DNA of 64,000 bases from NCBI GenBank assembly GCA_009741485.1, contig CM019230.1, forward strand, positions 8,828,175 through 8,892,174. The letters are read 5' to 3'. Shown piece by piece: positions 24,133-37,629 of the stretch. Both the position numbers and the translations under genes were made by a program. Origin of the DNA: Malurus cyaneus samueli. Its lineage: Eukaryota > Chordata > Aves > Passeriformes > Maluridae. Every line of letters starts with the position of its first letter. Position 1 is the stretch's first letter. The notes under the pieces are model-generated. The model was given only the letters and a program-made list of their open reading frames with translations, did not search any database and was not told the DNA's origin.

Positions 24133-24455
24133 CTATCTACTCTACCATTTCATTCAGAGATTCTTTGCAACAGATAATGAATTTTGAGTATCAGTAAGAT
24201 TGCATAATCCAGCCACCCACCATCAGGCTGCTCAGCACAAATTTGGCTATATTTTTTTCCCCTTGCCAAACTGTTCCTGCAGCAGGCCCCTTAATTGGCA
24301 GAAAAGCTGCTGCTCTTCTGGCTGCAGTACGCATTTCAGGGGAACACTTCGTTCCATTGTGTCAAATTCATTCTCAGCAAACCCTTCCTCCCTTCTCTAG
24401 AAAACACCACCGACCCCAGAGCAGCCCAGCCTTGCTCCTGGCCCATCCATCAGCC
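24133..24455. other. Short non-coding stretch
   Basis: Lies between two tandem arrays; nothing recognised. Confidence 0.5.
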
Positions 24456-24517
24456 AGCTCCACAGCTCCACAGCTCCACAGCTCCACAGCTCCACAGCTC
24501 CACAGCTCCACAGCTCC
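24456..24517 (+). repeat. 8-bp (AGCTCCAC)n tandem array
   Basis: About 7.5 perfect copies of AGCTCCAC. Read in frame it gives Ser-Thr-Ala-Pro-Gln-Leu-His-Ser peptides in all frames, an artefact. Confidence 0.95.
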
Positions 24518-24872
24518 AGCACCCCTCCTCTCGTTGGGATCCTTGCATCAGAGCCCTGCTGCTGGAATCTGCTGCCCTGAAAGAGCTCATCCCAGTGAAC
24601 AGCATGGAACACGCTCAGCACAGGACTCGAGGCTCATGGAGTCACAGGAGCCACATTTGGGGATTCATCTCCACATCTCCACCTCAAACCTGGGTTTGGT
24701 TACACCTGAGGCTCTTGTGTCTTTCTTCTGCCTCACTTCCCTTGATACAAACATGATAAAAATCCCTACCAATGAGGCTGATGGACAGAATTAATGCAGA
24801 GTTTTCTCTAATTGTGCCCTTCCTCTCAGCCCATCAGGCCTGGAGGCTGCTGTAACAGCCTACTCTTCTCCT

Positions 24873-25073
24873 CATCACAGGATCACAGCCTGGTTTGGCT
24901 TGGAAGCACTCTATAGATCATCTCATTCCTCCCCTGCCTGGGCAGGGACACCTCCCACCATCCCAGGGTGCTCCAAGCCCCATCCAGCCTGGCCTTGGAC
25001 ACTGCCAGGGATGGGACAGCCACAGCTTCTCTGGGCACCCTGTGCCAGGGAAAAATTTCCTCCTAATATCCGA
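24873..25073 (-). mobile_element. CR1 LINE 3' end fragment
   Basis: Starts with ATCACAGGATCACAG and TGGTTTGG, then runs through CTGGGCAGGGACACCTCCCA, CAGCCTGGCCTTGGACACTG and ends at TTTCCTCCTAATATCC, the typical order of a minus-strand CR1 3' region. About 200 bp and truncated. Confidence 0.9.
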
Positions 25074-25956
25074 TACTAGGAGTAGGTTTATTTATTGCCC
25101 AAGTTATCAGCATCTCCACTGAGAAACAGTGACTAAAAAAGCAGTGGGAGTTGTTTCAAACCCAGATTTCTGCAAAAGGCAGAATCAAGATAGTTTGGGA
25201 TTTTTTTTAATGTGTGAGAAGTACCCATTAATTCCACTAATGCTCATTATTTGTTAAATCTAGAAGGCAAAACCCTAAATGCCTCAGTCCTAGTACCAGG
25301 CTGCAGACCTTTGAAATGCCCAGCACTAAAGCACAGCCCTGCTCCAGGCTTAGAGCTCTTCTATGAGATCAAAACTTGCATTGAAATGAAAGAACCAGAT
25401 GTTCATTGCCACAGAAAAATGGAATAACACAAGCTGTAACATTATCAATGCTTATACGTAACTTTGGCCTTAAATCACTTACCTTGTTATAGCTTGCTTT
25501 GTGGCTGAGCGCTTTCCATTCCACATAATGTTCTTCTGAATACAAAAGCACTCCTGAGTGAATTTAGCCTAATGAGAGAAGCCTGTGATGACACTTAACA
25601 TCATCCATTTATCTTCTGAAAAGAAACAGCGTAAGTACATTCCCCATACTCACAAATTTGCTTCAGCTCTGCTCTCTGTGGTGAGCTTGAACCCAGGGCA
25701 GCTCCACTGGTCTTGGCTTTAGTGGTTTCAGACTGGGCTTTGCTGTTGTCTGGGGCTGCTCTGACATTCACCACCCTGCCCTCCTGGGACAGGAATCAGC
25801 TCAGTTAACATCACCTGGGTTCACAAACCAGAAGGGATTCCAAGGGCAGAGTCTCCACATGGATTCTCCCAACACATCCAACAGAGGTTGCTCAGACTGA
25901 CCAGCAAATATTCATTTGTGTCACAGCTGGCAGAACCAACCCAGGCACGTGCCAGG
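25074..25956. other. Non-coding stretch between two CR1 fragments
   Basis: AT-rich, no recognisable exon or RNA. Confidence 0.5.
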
Positions 25957-26340
25957 TTCGACAGAATCGCCAGGGTTGGAAGAGACCCTCAAGATCTTGG
26001 AGTCCAACCCCTGCCCTGACCCCTCAACTAAACCATGGCACCATGGCCACATCCAATCTTCTTTTAAACCCATCCAGGGATGGTGACTCCACCACCTCCC
26101 CGGCAGACCATTCCAGTGCTTTATCACTCTTTCCATAAAAAACTTTTTCCTAATATCCAACCTACATTTCTCTTGGCGCAGCTTGAGGCTGTGCCCTCTC
26201 ATTCTGCCAGAGACTGACCCCCACCTAATCACAACCATCTTTCAGGAAGTTGTAGAGTGTGATAAGGTCAGCCCTGAGTCTCCTTTTCTCCAGGCTAAAC
26301 AACCCAAAAAGTTTGTCCTTCCCTCTCCCATTGCTGCTCC
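25957..26340 (-). mobile_element. CR1 LINE 3' fragment, second subfamily
   Basis: Contains CGCCAGGGTTGGAAGAGACC, CCATCCAGGGATGGTGACTC, AACTTTTTCCTAATATCCAA, GCGCAGCTTGAGGCTGTGCC and TTTCTCCAGGCTAAACAACC in the usual minus-strand CR1 order. It is longer and differs in detail from the copy at 24873, so a separate subfamily is likely. Confidence 0.9.
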
Positions 26341-27457
26341 ATCCCTGTGAAAATCCATTTGTGTCCCCCTGCCTCCTGAGCCTGGCAGGGTGCAAAGAGC
26401 CAGACCGAATCTCTAAGGCAGAAACCCACCGAGGATGCAGAATTCTGTTCAACATCTACTTCAATAAACCATTTAACACCCCCCTCACTCATTTTTACAT
26501 ATGTATTACTCAGGTGAAGAGCACACCTGGTTCTGATCCTGATTCTACCACTCAGACTGGGTTCTGTCCAGTCAAGCTTTGTTTCTTGTTAATATACAAG
26601 AAAAAATCTTGCTCTTAGGAATAGCAAATTTGTATTTCTCTGTTGAGAAATAACATGATCAAGAGAGCGAGTAACATCAAACTGAATATCCACCCTTCTT
26701 ATTCCTAGTTATTAAGAAAAAAAAAATAAATATTCAGTAACTTTAAAGGAAGTGCAGAGCCGTTCTGCCAAACAAATATCTTGACTTGAAAATTTAGAAT
26801 AATTACTGATGCTCTTTTACCTTGCTGATGAAGTCTCAAGTGAGCTTCTGACCTAAATTGTCCTGTAAATGCTGCACAGCTTGAGCTCAGAAAAGCACCT
26901 CAGGAAAACACTTTGAGAGAAGTGCCTGAACTTAGTTTCATTACATAGCACTGAAAATAATTTGGGATGATTGGTTTCTGAATGAAACCCAGTGAGCTGA
27001 TATAATCCATTTAAGGTGCCACCAGCTCCTGAAATTAAAGGTAAAGACCCCAAAAATCAGTGAGCCTGATTCCTAACAGTGAGGAGGAATAAACTAAGAA
27101 GAAGAGTGGGAAATAAAATTCAAACTATCCTGGAACCCTTAAATGATGCAACAAGTAACTAAGGGAGGTTACAGGTAATTTTCAAAGATAGCAAAGTAAA
27201 AAAAAGTCTGTGATCTTCATAAGCTAGTTCTAGAGCTTAGTTCTGGGCTGTATGGAGTTTAAAGACATTTCTAGTGACAGCAAACACCTCAGAGCTTAGA
27301 AACTACTCAAACTACGTGAAAGAAGTGTGAGAAATGTTCACATACACAGCAGAGGGTGCAGGAAACCCTTAATTCTGTCACTATCACACTTTTGATCTGC
27401 AAACTCTCAGAATTTGTGTAAAATAGATTTTTACTACTTTATTTGTTAACTTTAAAA
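26341..27457. other. AT-rich non-coding stretch
   Basis: No exon, RNA gene or transposon recognised beyond the CR1 end. Confidence 0.5.
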
Positions 27458-27626
27458 CATACATATTATATAATATATATATATACACACAATACAATAT
27501 ATATATAAAATATATATAATATATAAATAATACATACATACATATATATATATATAAAATACATAAATAACATACATACATACATACAATATCATACATA
27601 CATATATATATATATATTATATGAAT
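27458..27626. repeat. (TA)n/(CATA)n AT-rich microsatellite
   Basis: Compound run of TATATA, ACATACATACA and AATATATA units, about 170 bp. The Tyr/Ile/Cys-rich minus-strand frame is its translation. Confidence 0.96.
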
Positions 27627-30142
27627 AAAGAATAATTGGGCAAATGCTCTGGCTGCTGCCCAGAGAGGCCAGGGTTCAGCACATCCTGAAGGCAGCAGCA
27701 GCTCTGCCCCTCACCCGCCCATCACCCAGGGCAGTGGGACAGGATCCTCTGAGGGTTCGCAGCTCTTTCAGGATCCCTCCGAGGGTTCTGCAGCTCTTTG
27801 TGGGCACCTGACCAAGCAGGGATTGTGGAGCCCTGGTACTGGAGCTGAAACCCCTCAGGAGCCACAAACCCTTTTTGGGAGCTGCTGGGATAGGCAGGAA
27901 TGCTGCTCCAGACCTTGTTACCCACTCCCAATGGCACAGCATTCCAGCTCTTAATTACCTCCTCCTTCCTCTGCTCTTCCTCCACTGCCCAGCTCCCCCC
28001 AGCTCGCTGTGCCTTCCTTTCCACTGGGACAGGAGCACCCAGAGCCCAGCACTGCAGATGCTCCTGGAGAGGGGGTTGGGGTGATTTGGGGACATTCCCA
28101 GGTGGATATCTCAGCCCTAGCCCTGGCCTGGCCTCAGTGCCTTCCTGGAGGGTGAGGCAGAGGTGAGGGATGTGGTGGAGCCCAGCAGGAGCCAGGAGGT
28201 GCAGGAGCAGGGAAGCTCCTCCCTCATCCCCAGGCTACCCTGCCCAGGGACTCTTTAATCACCCTGGGTTTTTAATGAAGGAAATGGCTTCCAAGACAAA
28301 ACACAATCAAACAATCAAAATCAAACTCCCAGTCTGGCAGAACCCCAGGTATCACGGGAAGTGTTGAGTGTCCTCAGCGAGCACAGCCACTGCTGCACGA
28401 GCTCTCACTTTGAGGGTGACCAGGGGCTCCTTCATTCCAGTGCCCTGCTTGGCTGCACACTACCAGCCTTTTCCTCGAATCATTACCAGGTTAAATGGGC
28501 AGCAGCCATCATGTTCAGCTAATTTATCTTGGGTTTATCCCCCACAGATCTATGACACAGCTCTAAACTTGCAGCAGAAGCTTCTATCACAGAGCGCACA
28601 AAAGTCTGCTTCCCTCTGGCTGCAGAAACTCTGAATGTTTCTTAAATCAGAAGCATCAAATGCTCTCAGCATTTATGGGGACTTTGATTCTCTTCCACAG
28701 AGTTCCTGAAGCCTGCAGATAAAGTGATGGAAGACACCCTGCCAGAGCCAAACAGCCTCAAACCATACAAAGGTAATTTTTTCCTTCAACCTACCTGGAT
28801 TGTCTGGCTGGATTAAGAATGAGTAAACCCCTTTACCTTGAAGGGTAAAACTTATTAAATTTGGGCCAAAATTGGATGGTTGGAACACAATTTATCCCAG
28901 TGTGAACAGCTGGAAGCATTAATGTGAACTAATATAAACGTTGTCAAGTACATTACAGTGATTGTCAGTCAGTCAGCAGTAGCTATGCAATATGAATAAA
29001 AAAAAAAACATTAAATCTGTTCCAAATAATTGGCACAATGTGTTTATATAGGACTGGGTCTGCATATTAAAACACACCTGATTTATTCTTCATAAGCAAT
29101 GAGTATTTACTACATCTGTAATAGCTGTATAGATTCAGATCTCATTTTTTAAAATGATTAATTGGGATTTAATTAACATGTATTACCATACTAGTTATAT
29201 ACAGCCTAGTTGAGAATGCAAATATAATTCTAATAATTACATAACTATCAATGCTTTCAAGAGCCTAATACATAATGCAGAGCAGACAGCTTCCCTTGGC
29301 AGAGAAAACAGCACGTAACAAAGAGTAACATTTTAAAAATGCCTGAATAATCTTTTTTTAAGGGGACTTTGATCTAAATCAGGAATTCTTAGGTTTTTTA
29401 GTGTTCCAGCACAGAATTTATGTGCTACTGCCATTCTGTAACCCTTCTACACAACCCCCTGAGCACTTTTGTTCCTGCTGCTGGCACACATGAGGCCACC
29501 TTGGGTCAGCAGCTCAGGGCTGGTTGGTGCCACAGCTCGGGATGATCCCATGAGGATCCAGACCCCTGTCTGTGTGTCCAGGTGAGCACCTGCAGCCCAG
29601 GACAGGCTGGACCATCCATCCCACCTGCCTTCCACTCTCCTTTGGGTGTTTGTCATTCTGCTCACTGCCTTCTGGGTATGTATGGGGCAGTAGGACAGGG
29701 GGACAGTGGCTCTGGGTCCATGTGAGGACAGTGGGACACTGGCAGCAGATACCCAGGGCTGTCACAGCTGCCCAGGCTGAGCAGAAGAAGCTCACAGTGG
29801 TCAGGGCTTGGCACTGGCAGTGCCAATGTCCCATCCCTTTCCTTCCCTGTCACCAGCATCTCCTGTTGGAGCCCCTCTCTGCGGTGCAGACACAAACCTC
29901 CCCTCTGAGCAGCTCATCTGTGAGCCTGAGCACTGAGCAAGGAGCTGGGAGCTTCACTGGGGTTTGCTGCACTGGAGGTTCACTCTCTACATGTAGCTTA
30001 AAACTTGGGCCCTCAAAACTCTTTCAGTGCCTAAATCCCAGTGATTTTTCAACCCAAATGTATGACCCAACATCTCTAAGTCCATTAAAAAAATTAGATA
30101 TGGTTTTTCAATAGCACATGAAGCAACTTGGACAGAATTTTG
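27627..30142. other. Non-coding stretch before block copy 2
   Basis: GC-richer at 27650-28260, then AT-rich, with an A run near 28990. Frames up to 180 codons near 29570-30110 lack domains and overlap minus-strand frames. This sequence has no match left of copy 1 because copy 1 begins at the window edge. Confidence 0.5.
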
Positions 30143-33100
30143 CATAGGAACCTTTCTAGGAGTAATGGAATTGCCTTTCTGAGGATCACAGGGGTTGGAA
30201 GAGGTTCTTTCTTTCACCTTTGTGTACCTTTGCCACACTACTTGCATCTTTCAAATGTAGAATTGATATGTGTGATTCTGGAGATGTGTTTGGATCTCAG
30301 CTGAGCAGCAGAGCTGTGACACCTCAAGGGCTGAGCAAAGTTGAAGGTGCCACCAGAACTGCCAGAAACAAATAAACATCTCACCACTCCTCTGGGAGAA
30401 AAATACTCCTGCAGTGTCCTTGCCTGCAGTGCTGAGTTAATTCAAAGTGTCAGTGCAGAGAACAGCGCCAAAGCCACTGGCTAAATGAAGATGAGGAGAA
30501 TCAAAACACTCAGTGCTTGCATTCAGCATTTTACTAAGGAAAGTCTTAGGAGCCCACCCTGAACCCCAGCAGGTCTGTCAGATACTCTCCTAACTTCTTC
30601 CATCTCTGTGCTTCAATGGGGAGATGTTTCTGAGCAGGCTGGGAAGGGGTGGTAAGTGAAGAACAATATCCTTTCTGTTATTTCTCCCACTTGGGAAGAT
30701 GCTTCAGCCCACAGAGAACCTATCTTTGCCTATCTCTCATCTCAGCTATCTGGGGTACAATGCAGGGCCCTTTCTCAGCAGTCAAACCTCCTGTGTTGCT
30801 GACAGGTACAACTGCTAGCTGCAGTTGTGTCCCCACACATCCACCCTCTCTGCTCCGAGGAAGGCACAGCAATCCCAGCCCCTTTTCCACATTTCAGCAG
30901 AAAAATCCACCCCCTAATTGGTGGCTGTGATGAAAACCTGTCAGGTCCAATTCTTTACTCCAACACCACCTCCCATCTTTTCTTTCCAGGGTCCCACACC
31001 TCACATACTGAGGCTCCTGGCCCTGTTTTTGCAAACTTTGAGCTATTTCTGTTTCTAACTGTAGCTCATGGTACAGAGCTCTCCTGCAACTCTTGATAGG
31101 ACTGAGCAGCAGTCCTTCTTCCAAGCTCAGGCGTGTCTCTTAAGAAGATGAATACACTCTCTGTGTCTCTACCCAGAAGCCACAAGAAGAAATTTCTGTA
31201 CGTTAGGACAAAGATACACGACCTGCTGTCACCTCCCCACCATGGGGTGTGAGTTTGCAGCTCTCTGAGAAGAAGAGGGCACAGGAGCCGCTGGCCTCAG
31301 CACAGCCCGGAGCATCCTGCAGTCGCAGTTCATGGGGCAAAAAGGCTGCATTTGTCAGCCTGTCAAAAACACCCCGAGATGTGCCATTTTCTCCGAGCTC
31401 AGTGGCTCCCTGGGCAGAGCTTCCTCTGTGCCCAGCAGTGCTTCCGCAGCCCCGCAGCCCCGATGTCGGCGAAGGGAAGACTTGGACCACTCAATATGAG
31501 TTATAAGTGAACTTCGATTTATTGTAAACAATGTCTAAGTTTTATAACATACATAATTAGCTCATACATATTCTGTAATACATGCATTTCATAGGTCCAC
31601 ATCCTACACGTCAACTCCACCTTTAATGATTCATTTGCCAAATTTCCCTTATCTACTTCTACTTTTTCCCAAGGCTAACTAACATAAATACCTTGTAGGG
31701 AGTTTCCAGTGGCTTAAAAACATGATGTCCTTGCATTGCCTTCCCATCGCCTCAGAAGGATGGTTCACACAATTTCAGCAATTATTCTGAGTGTGACTCC
31801 TGCATTCCTTCATCTCACCAAGCTGTAAAATGTCTACGTGACCCTGCTCAGCTTAGCCAGCCTTCCACACCCCGATCCCCATCTCTGCTTCCCTCGACAA
31901 GGACACAGAGCCTGCAGAGATTCAGCTGCCCTGGCCAGACTCCCCTCCCTGCACTCTGCCTGCCACAGTGATGTTTATCTTCCATTCCTCCTCTTGAGCC
32001 CAGCACAGGAAAATCCTGCTAAGAGATAAATCCCCCTTTTTAAAAGTGCTGAACTTTGACGGAAGCAGTTTTTAGCCGAAGATTTGCTGATCACTCATGG
32101 CGAATAATAAAACCTTTGATTTATAAACTGTGCCTGTATCATCTGCTCTGTCTCTTTGTCACGCCTGGCAATGATCTTGCAGAGGTGATTGAAAAGGATG
32201 GTGTCAGTGATTGCTCCAAAGAACCATTTGATTTTGTCTGTGCTGTGCAGCTTCACGTCTCCGTGTCACCACAGCCACAGTGACACGGACAGTCATCATT
32301 GTGCAGTGCTGAGCAGCGTGGGCAGCAGAGAATTTACTGAGGGGAGGATGACAGGAGGCTGGACAGCTCTTGATGGAGCCCACATTGTACCCAAATGGGA
32401 ACGAGGGTGGTTCACCCCTTTTGGCACAGCTCTGTTCACTCTGCAAACCCCAACTCACCCTTGGAGTTGTGTCCTTTGCACCAAACTCACCTCCTGGGAA
32501 AAGGGACATCAACCAGGGATCTCTCCTGGACCTGTCTCCACAACAGCAGTGCCCAGGACCAGCAACTCCCTCTTCCCAACCCCAGATACATTCTATATTT
32601 AAATGAAGCATGAACTCCGTGCTTTGGGAGGAAATATTTATGACTTACTGCAGACAGTTAAAGCAAAGGCACAAATCCCCATCGGGAAGCAAGGAATGGT
32701 TTTATGGCTGTGAAGCCTCGTGGAGCCAGGAACAAGCCTACTGCAATGTGAGCTGATCATATGGCACAGCAGATTTTGGTGTTCTCTTTGTCGTATTCAC
32801 AGACTTCAGAGCTTTTGTGCCGACTGCCAGGAGACAGGAAAAACATACCATTAGTGGGGGACGATCAAATATTCCATTTTCTATGCAGACTGTGAGGACC
32901 TAAGCTCTGGGCTGTCTTCAGTGATAAAAGTATTAGTGTTTTTACATATATATGCTGACCTAGTCCCTAGATTATTAATAAAAAACTGCAAATGTACCTG
33001 GCTCTCTGCAGCCAGTAGGGAAAGCGCTATGCTCCTAAAGCTTCGTTCTTAAGGCTTTGGATTTATGGACATTAATTTTCTGATTGTCTACAAGTAGCCA

Positions 33101-36100
33101 CAAACTAAAAAAATTAGTCCAAAACCCCCTCCAATAAGCAAACAAATCCCTGTGTTTCCATCATCACTGTTCCTCTCCACTGCTTCTGTTTATCTTCACC
33201 ATCCCTGGTAAGCATGTGGCACGGTGACACACAGGAGGGAGTGCTTGGGGACAGCAGTGGTGACACACAGGAGGGAGTGCTTGGGGACAGCAGCTGGTGG
33301 CACACAGCCATGGCACCGTGTGGCTGCTCTGGGCACAGTCCCAGCAAACCCCTCTGCCCAGAGAGCCCGGCCAGCAGCTCCTGGGGCTCCAGCAGCACCA
33401 GCTCTACAGGCCCTGGTGGGGAAGACACCTGGGACAAAGCTCTTCCCAAGATAATTCCAGGGCTGGAAGCATAGCACATGGAGAAAATCATCTGCTCCAT
33501 TTCAAGGCTTTTAAAACCAAGTTTAATACAGATCTAGAGAGACATAGTCTGATCCAAAGGCAGTGGACAAACATTAAGAGGACTCCACTGCTCTCACTAA
33601 AGCCTACATAGTGCCCACACAGTTGGAGTTTCACTGCCTGAAATCCCCCTTCAGCAGCAGCATCTGGCACTGACAGACTCACACACACACCCTCACTGAA
33701 TTAAGCCAAAGAAACATAAGAATGAGAATATAACAAGTGGTTCTCAGCTTCTCTGGAGGCACCAGAGTGGGGAGGCAAGAGTCAGCATGCAGACAGAACT
33801 GGTAGGGGTGAGATTCCCTGCTCAGTGCTGCTGGCTGCTGCACAGTCTCCTTTTCTGCAGAACACACACACCTGCCTCTCTGAGGGCTTCAGGAGGAAGA
33901 AACCTCTAAGAAAAGGTAGATAATGAGGAGAGAAGTGACTAAGAAGAGGCTTTGAGGCACAGCCAGAGCTTTCACTTCCACCCCGAGAGCTGTGTCAGGA
34001 GTCAAAGCATGACTTCGATGCTTGAAGAGTTTAAATAATCCCCCTTTGGAAGGATGTTGTGCTGTCAACCTCCCAGGCAAAATCACCTCTCAATTCAAAC
34101 CTGCCCAAAGCTAGGCACAGCTCTGGTTTTGTTTGGTTTTTAATCAATGGCTTCCTCCAAAGCCCACTGAAATAAAGGAAAAGCTCACACTGACTCAAGT
34201 GAGCTCTGACCCAGACACCAAGCATGAGACTTGCCTGGGAATTATTTCTTTGGCAAAATGAGATTCTTTAGGCTTCCATCCTTTCTCACATCTGTCAAGA
34301 GTTTTTACATAATTCTTATAAAATCAGAATGAAAAAAAAATATCCATTCTATTAACTGTTCCTCTAAAACAGAGCAGGAGTTTCCCTCTCCACCACACAG
34401 GATGTACCATCCTTGCAGGTCCCCATCAGTTCCTTTCACATTTTCTCTCATGAAATGCAGACTGCTCACCTGAAGATAATTTTTTGGTGGGGATCAAGAA
34501 ATATCACAGAAGTCAGGAAATAAGAGAGAGTTTCCAGCACATGAAGCTCTTTATTAACAGCAACCTGAGTTGTGGAGATGAGAGCATGCCAAAGGTTTTG
34601 CATACTCTGAGTGCAGTTTAGTCCATGCAAGGAGCTCTTTGAGGGAGAAATTTGCAGACACAAAGTCTCTAATTTTTCCATCAGTAGGAAAGACCATTTA
34701 ACAGGAATAAAAGCCTTCCCACCTTGAACAAAAACAAATCAAGTACCAAGAGCAACACTGCAGTGAGCATGCGACTTCCAGAGCTCGTTCAGCAAGACAA
34801 AAGGTGACTCAGGTTGCCAAATCAAACCAAATCAGAGCTGCTCCCCTGACTCTACTCTGTGCTCTCCAGGCCAGGTCTCTGCCAGCTGCTTGGCACCATC
34901 ACTGCAGTGCATAATCTGTGCAGATGCCATGTTGTATAACAACAAAAAACCCCCCTGGAGCTAAGACAGTCTCCGTTGCACTCACATGCATGGTAAAGGA
35001 AGGGGATTTTATTATTTTTCAGTGTACAAGTCTGTCTTTCAGGGAGGAGAAAGAATTCACATCTAAATGTAATAGTGGTTTGAATTTCTGCAGGAAATGA
35101 CTTGGGGTTATTAATATGTATTTTTTTCCACTGAAAAATGAGCTCAAACGCTTTAACACAAGGAGAAGATCCTAAAAATCCAGAGCAGCTGAAAGTCGCT
35201 GTAATAGCACACAATTCACACTTTTTATCTTCTGCAAGAAACAAGGACAAAGCTTTTGATCTCCTCACCTTTTCCTGTGGCTGCTGTATTCTCTGCCAGG
35301 TGCAATCTCCAGTACTGAAGGTGTCAGGTTTATTGCAACACTCCAAAGGTGTTTGATGGCTTTGGATGCACGAGAGGTGAGGGGAAGATTTTCTGGGCTC
35401 GTATCAGGTGCTTGAGATGAGTGGGATTGGACTCAGTGACCCCAAGAGTGCCTTCCTACAGCCAGCCTGCAGTGCCTCCCAAAGCAGCAGCCAGCACCCG
35501 CCAGATCCCTGCAGGCACAAATCCATCCATACCTCACACCCTACCTGATGCCTAAATCTGACTACTCAAAGCAGAGGCCAGACAAAATTCAGATAATAAA
35601 AAGCAGTTCTGTTTATTGAAGGGCCTTCAGTCCCAGCCCATCTGCAATGGACAATGGCTCACGGCTTTTTCCCCCTTTCTCACTTTTGTCCATTTGCACA
35701 TCGGGGCTGAATCCTCCAATTGCAGCTGCAGCCAATGCAGTCAAAAACTCCAACTTGGCTCCCCCAATTCTCTCTTGTTTCCATCTCTTGGGGCCTGGCA
35801 CAGGGAGGTGTCCTTGAGTTTGGGGCTGCAGAGGAATTGTTTTGTCTAAAAATGGGAGAGCAGTAGTTTAACGCTGTGGTTTAGCACTGTACACGGAGTC
35901 AAGAGTTTTACACAAAGAATTACAGGATTACAAGATACATGAAAAATAGAAGCTGAAATCCTGGGGTATCAAACCCTGCCAGGGACTCTGCTGTCCTGCA
36001 GTCTTCAGGAACCACAGAGCCCTTGCTAGGGGTGCTGTGATTGAGAGTACAAGAACAATTTCCTACATTTTTTTATCTGAGAGGGCCTTAAAAACACACA

Positions 36101-36490
36101 CAACTACATGGGTGAAATAATGCTGCTAAGCCTTTACACAGTCCTCTTTAGAATTTTGAGAGGGTTCTCTCCAGAGCTCCTCCAGAGCCAGGACACTTGC
36201 ATCTCAGACATCTGAGGAGGGGAGAGAGATTTAACTTGAAAATAAAGTATACCTGTAAACGGAAATATAAGGGCATGTTCAACTCTGTAAGACAGATGTA
36301 AACATAGATGTTAACAACACATTCAGAAGTGGGGGATTAAATTTGGTTTTCCTATTGCTCTGCAGCTCGGGAGTGCCCCACTGCAATCAGTGTGCACAGC
36401 CCAGCTTTGAGATAATCCTTTGCACCTGAGCAATGACTGCTCCAGAAACCATTTCAGAGAGTGGCAAAGCCCTGTGCGTACTGCAGAGCA
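30143..36490. repeat. Large duplicated block, copy 2
   Basis: Matches 1-6657. It begins CATAGGAACCTTTCTAGGAG and can be followed to CTGCAGAGCATAAAC, where copy 1 instead runs into the N gap after CTGCAGAGCTAA. Copy 2 is about 320 bp shorter because its 36-bp VNTR has fewer units. Its last 500 bases (35990-36160) show a cluster of small deletions relative to copy 1. It has intact flanks on both sides in this window. Confidence 0.95.
33224..33297 (+). repeat. 36-bp minisatellite (VNTR), short allele
   Basis: Two units of the same 36-bp motif as in 3075-3466, with flanking sequence (GCATGTGGCACG before, GCCATGGCACC after) shared by both block copies. Confidence 0.95.
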
Positions 36491-37629
36491 TAAACATTGC
36501 CCCGATGAGATTCGATTGCCAGCTGCAGGGATTACACATGAGAGTGCAGGAAACCTGAGAGGAGGATCTGCTGTTGAGTCAGCAGTGCAGCCGACCGGGC
36601 TCCGGCTCTCCCCGGGGACACCGAGCCCAGTTGCTTTCAAAACCTCTTTGTCATCCCTGCCACCAAGTTTACTTGCCATTTACAGCCTCTGCACCAACAG
36701 ATGACAACTGAGCCTCTGAGTTCAGGATTAAGAAATGAATGTATGGATCTCATCTGACAGCACATGCTGGGGATCTAACAAACCTCACCCTTGGGCTTCT
36801 CCAGAGACATCCCAGTCTCTCCCTTCTCACTTGGATACTCTTCAAGACCCCTCTGAACCTGGCAAAAGCAAAATACTTCTTAATTCTTTGGCAACTGATC
36901 AGTTAAGTCTTTTCACTTCCTACAGGGTAGGAATCCAATGGGAAGAGGATGATCCACATGGTGACAGGACACAAGAGTATCACAAGAAAAATTGGTGCCC
37001 AGCTGACCAGGCAGAACTTGTACAGCTAAAATCAAACTCAGCCAAAAGCTGGACCTGTCCTCTGTGGCACCAGTACCTCACAGCTCACATCGAGGACACA
37101 AATGCAGCATTTCACCTGTTCCCTATCCTGAACTCAAAATTCACTCTCAACAAAAAAATTCCACCCAGAAGGTGCTTTAGGAGGACAACACATACAAAGA
37201 TGGTCTCTAACAGGGACCCTCTGCTTCCAAACACTCATTGTCTACCTTTTGCCCAGACAGCACTTAGTTTGCGAGCCTCTAAAGCTGAATGGAGCAATGA
37301 GAGCTGCCTTTCAGTTTGCCAAGGCAACAGCCTTCAGCTGCCCACCATATATATCGTGACCTTCACAGCCAAACAAAGGAACGCCAGTTATTCACGGAGA
37401 AAATTAAGGACTTTATTTAAAAAAAAAAAAGAAAATTGGACATGGCTGCTCAAACAGCCCTCACCACGTAGACTGCTACTTTTCTGCTTCCTAACAAGCA
37501 GGCAAATTTGTTAGGAAGTCCTAAAATTAGGTGCTGAGCACCTGAAAAAAAGATTCTATTCAAAGCAGACAATAAAGTGCTGCATGGAGCTATATTTTAA
37601 GATCTCTGTGCATGTTTCTGTGCATTAGC
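36491..37629. other. Non-coding stretch right of block copy 2, with one long open frame
   Basis: Contains one unusually long plus-strand open frame (36735-37514, 259 codons) in DNA that is not GC-rich. I see no domain, signal peptide or membrane segment in it. It ends near an A run at 37418-37429. No splice-bounded exon is obvious. It is probably a chance frame, listed here so that it is not lost. Confidence 0.4.

Noticed and set aside
23914..24197. Gly/Lys/Glu-rich frames of nearly 90 codons
   Set aside because: Translation of the (GGAAA)n microsatellite in all three frames.
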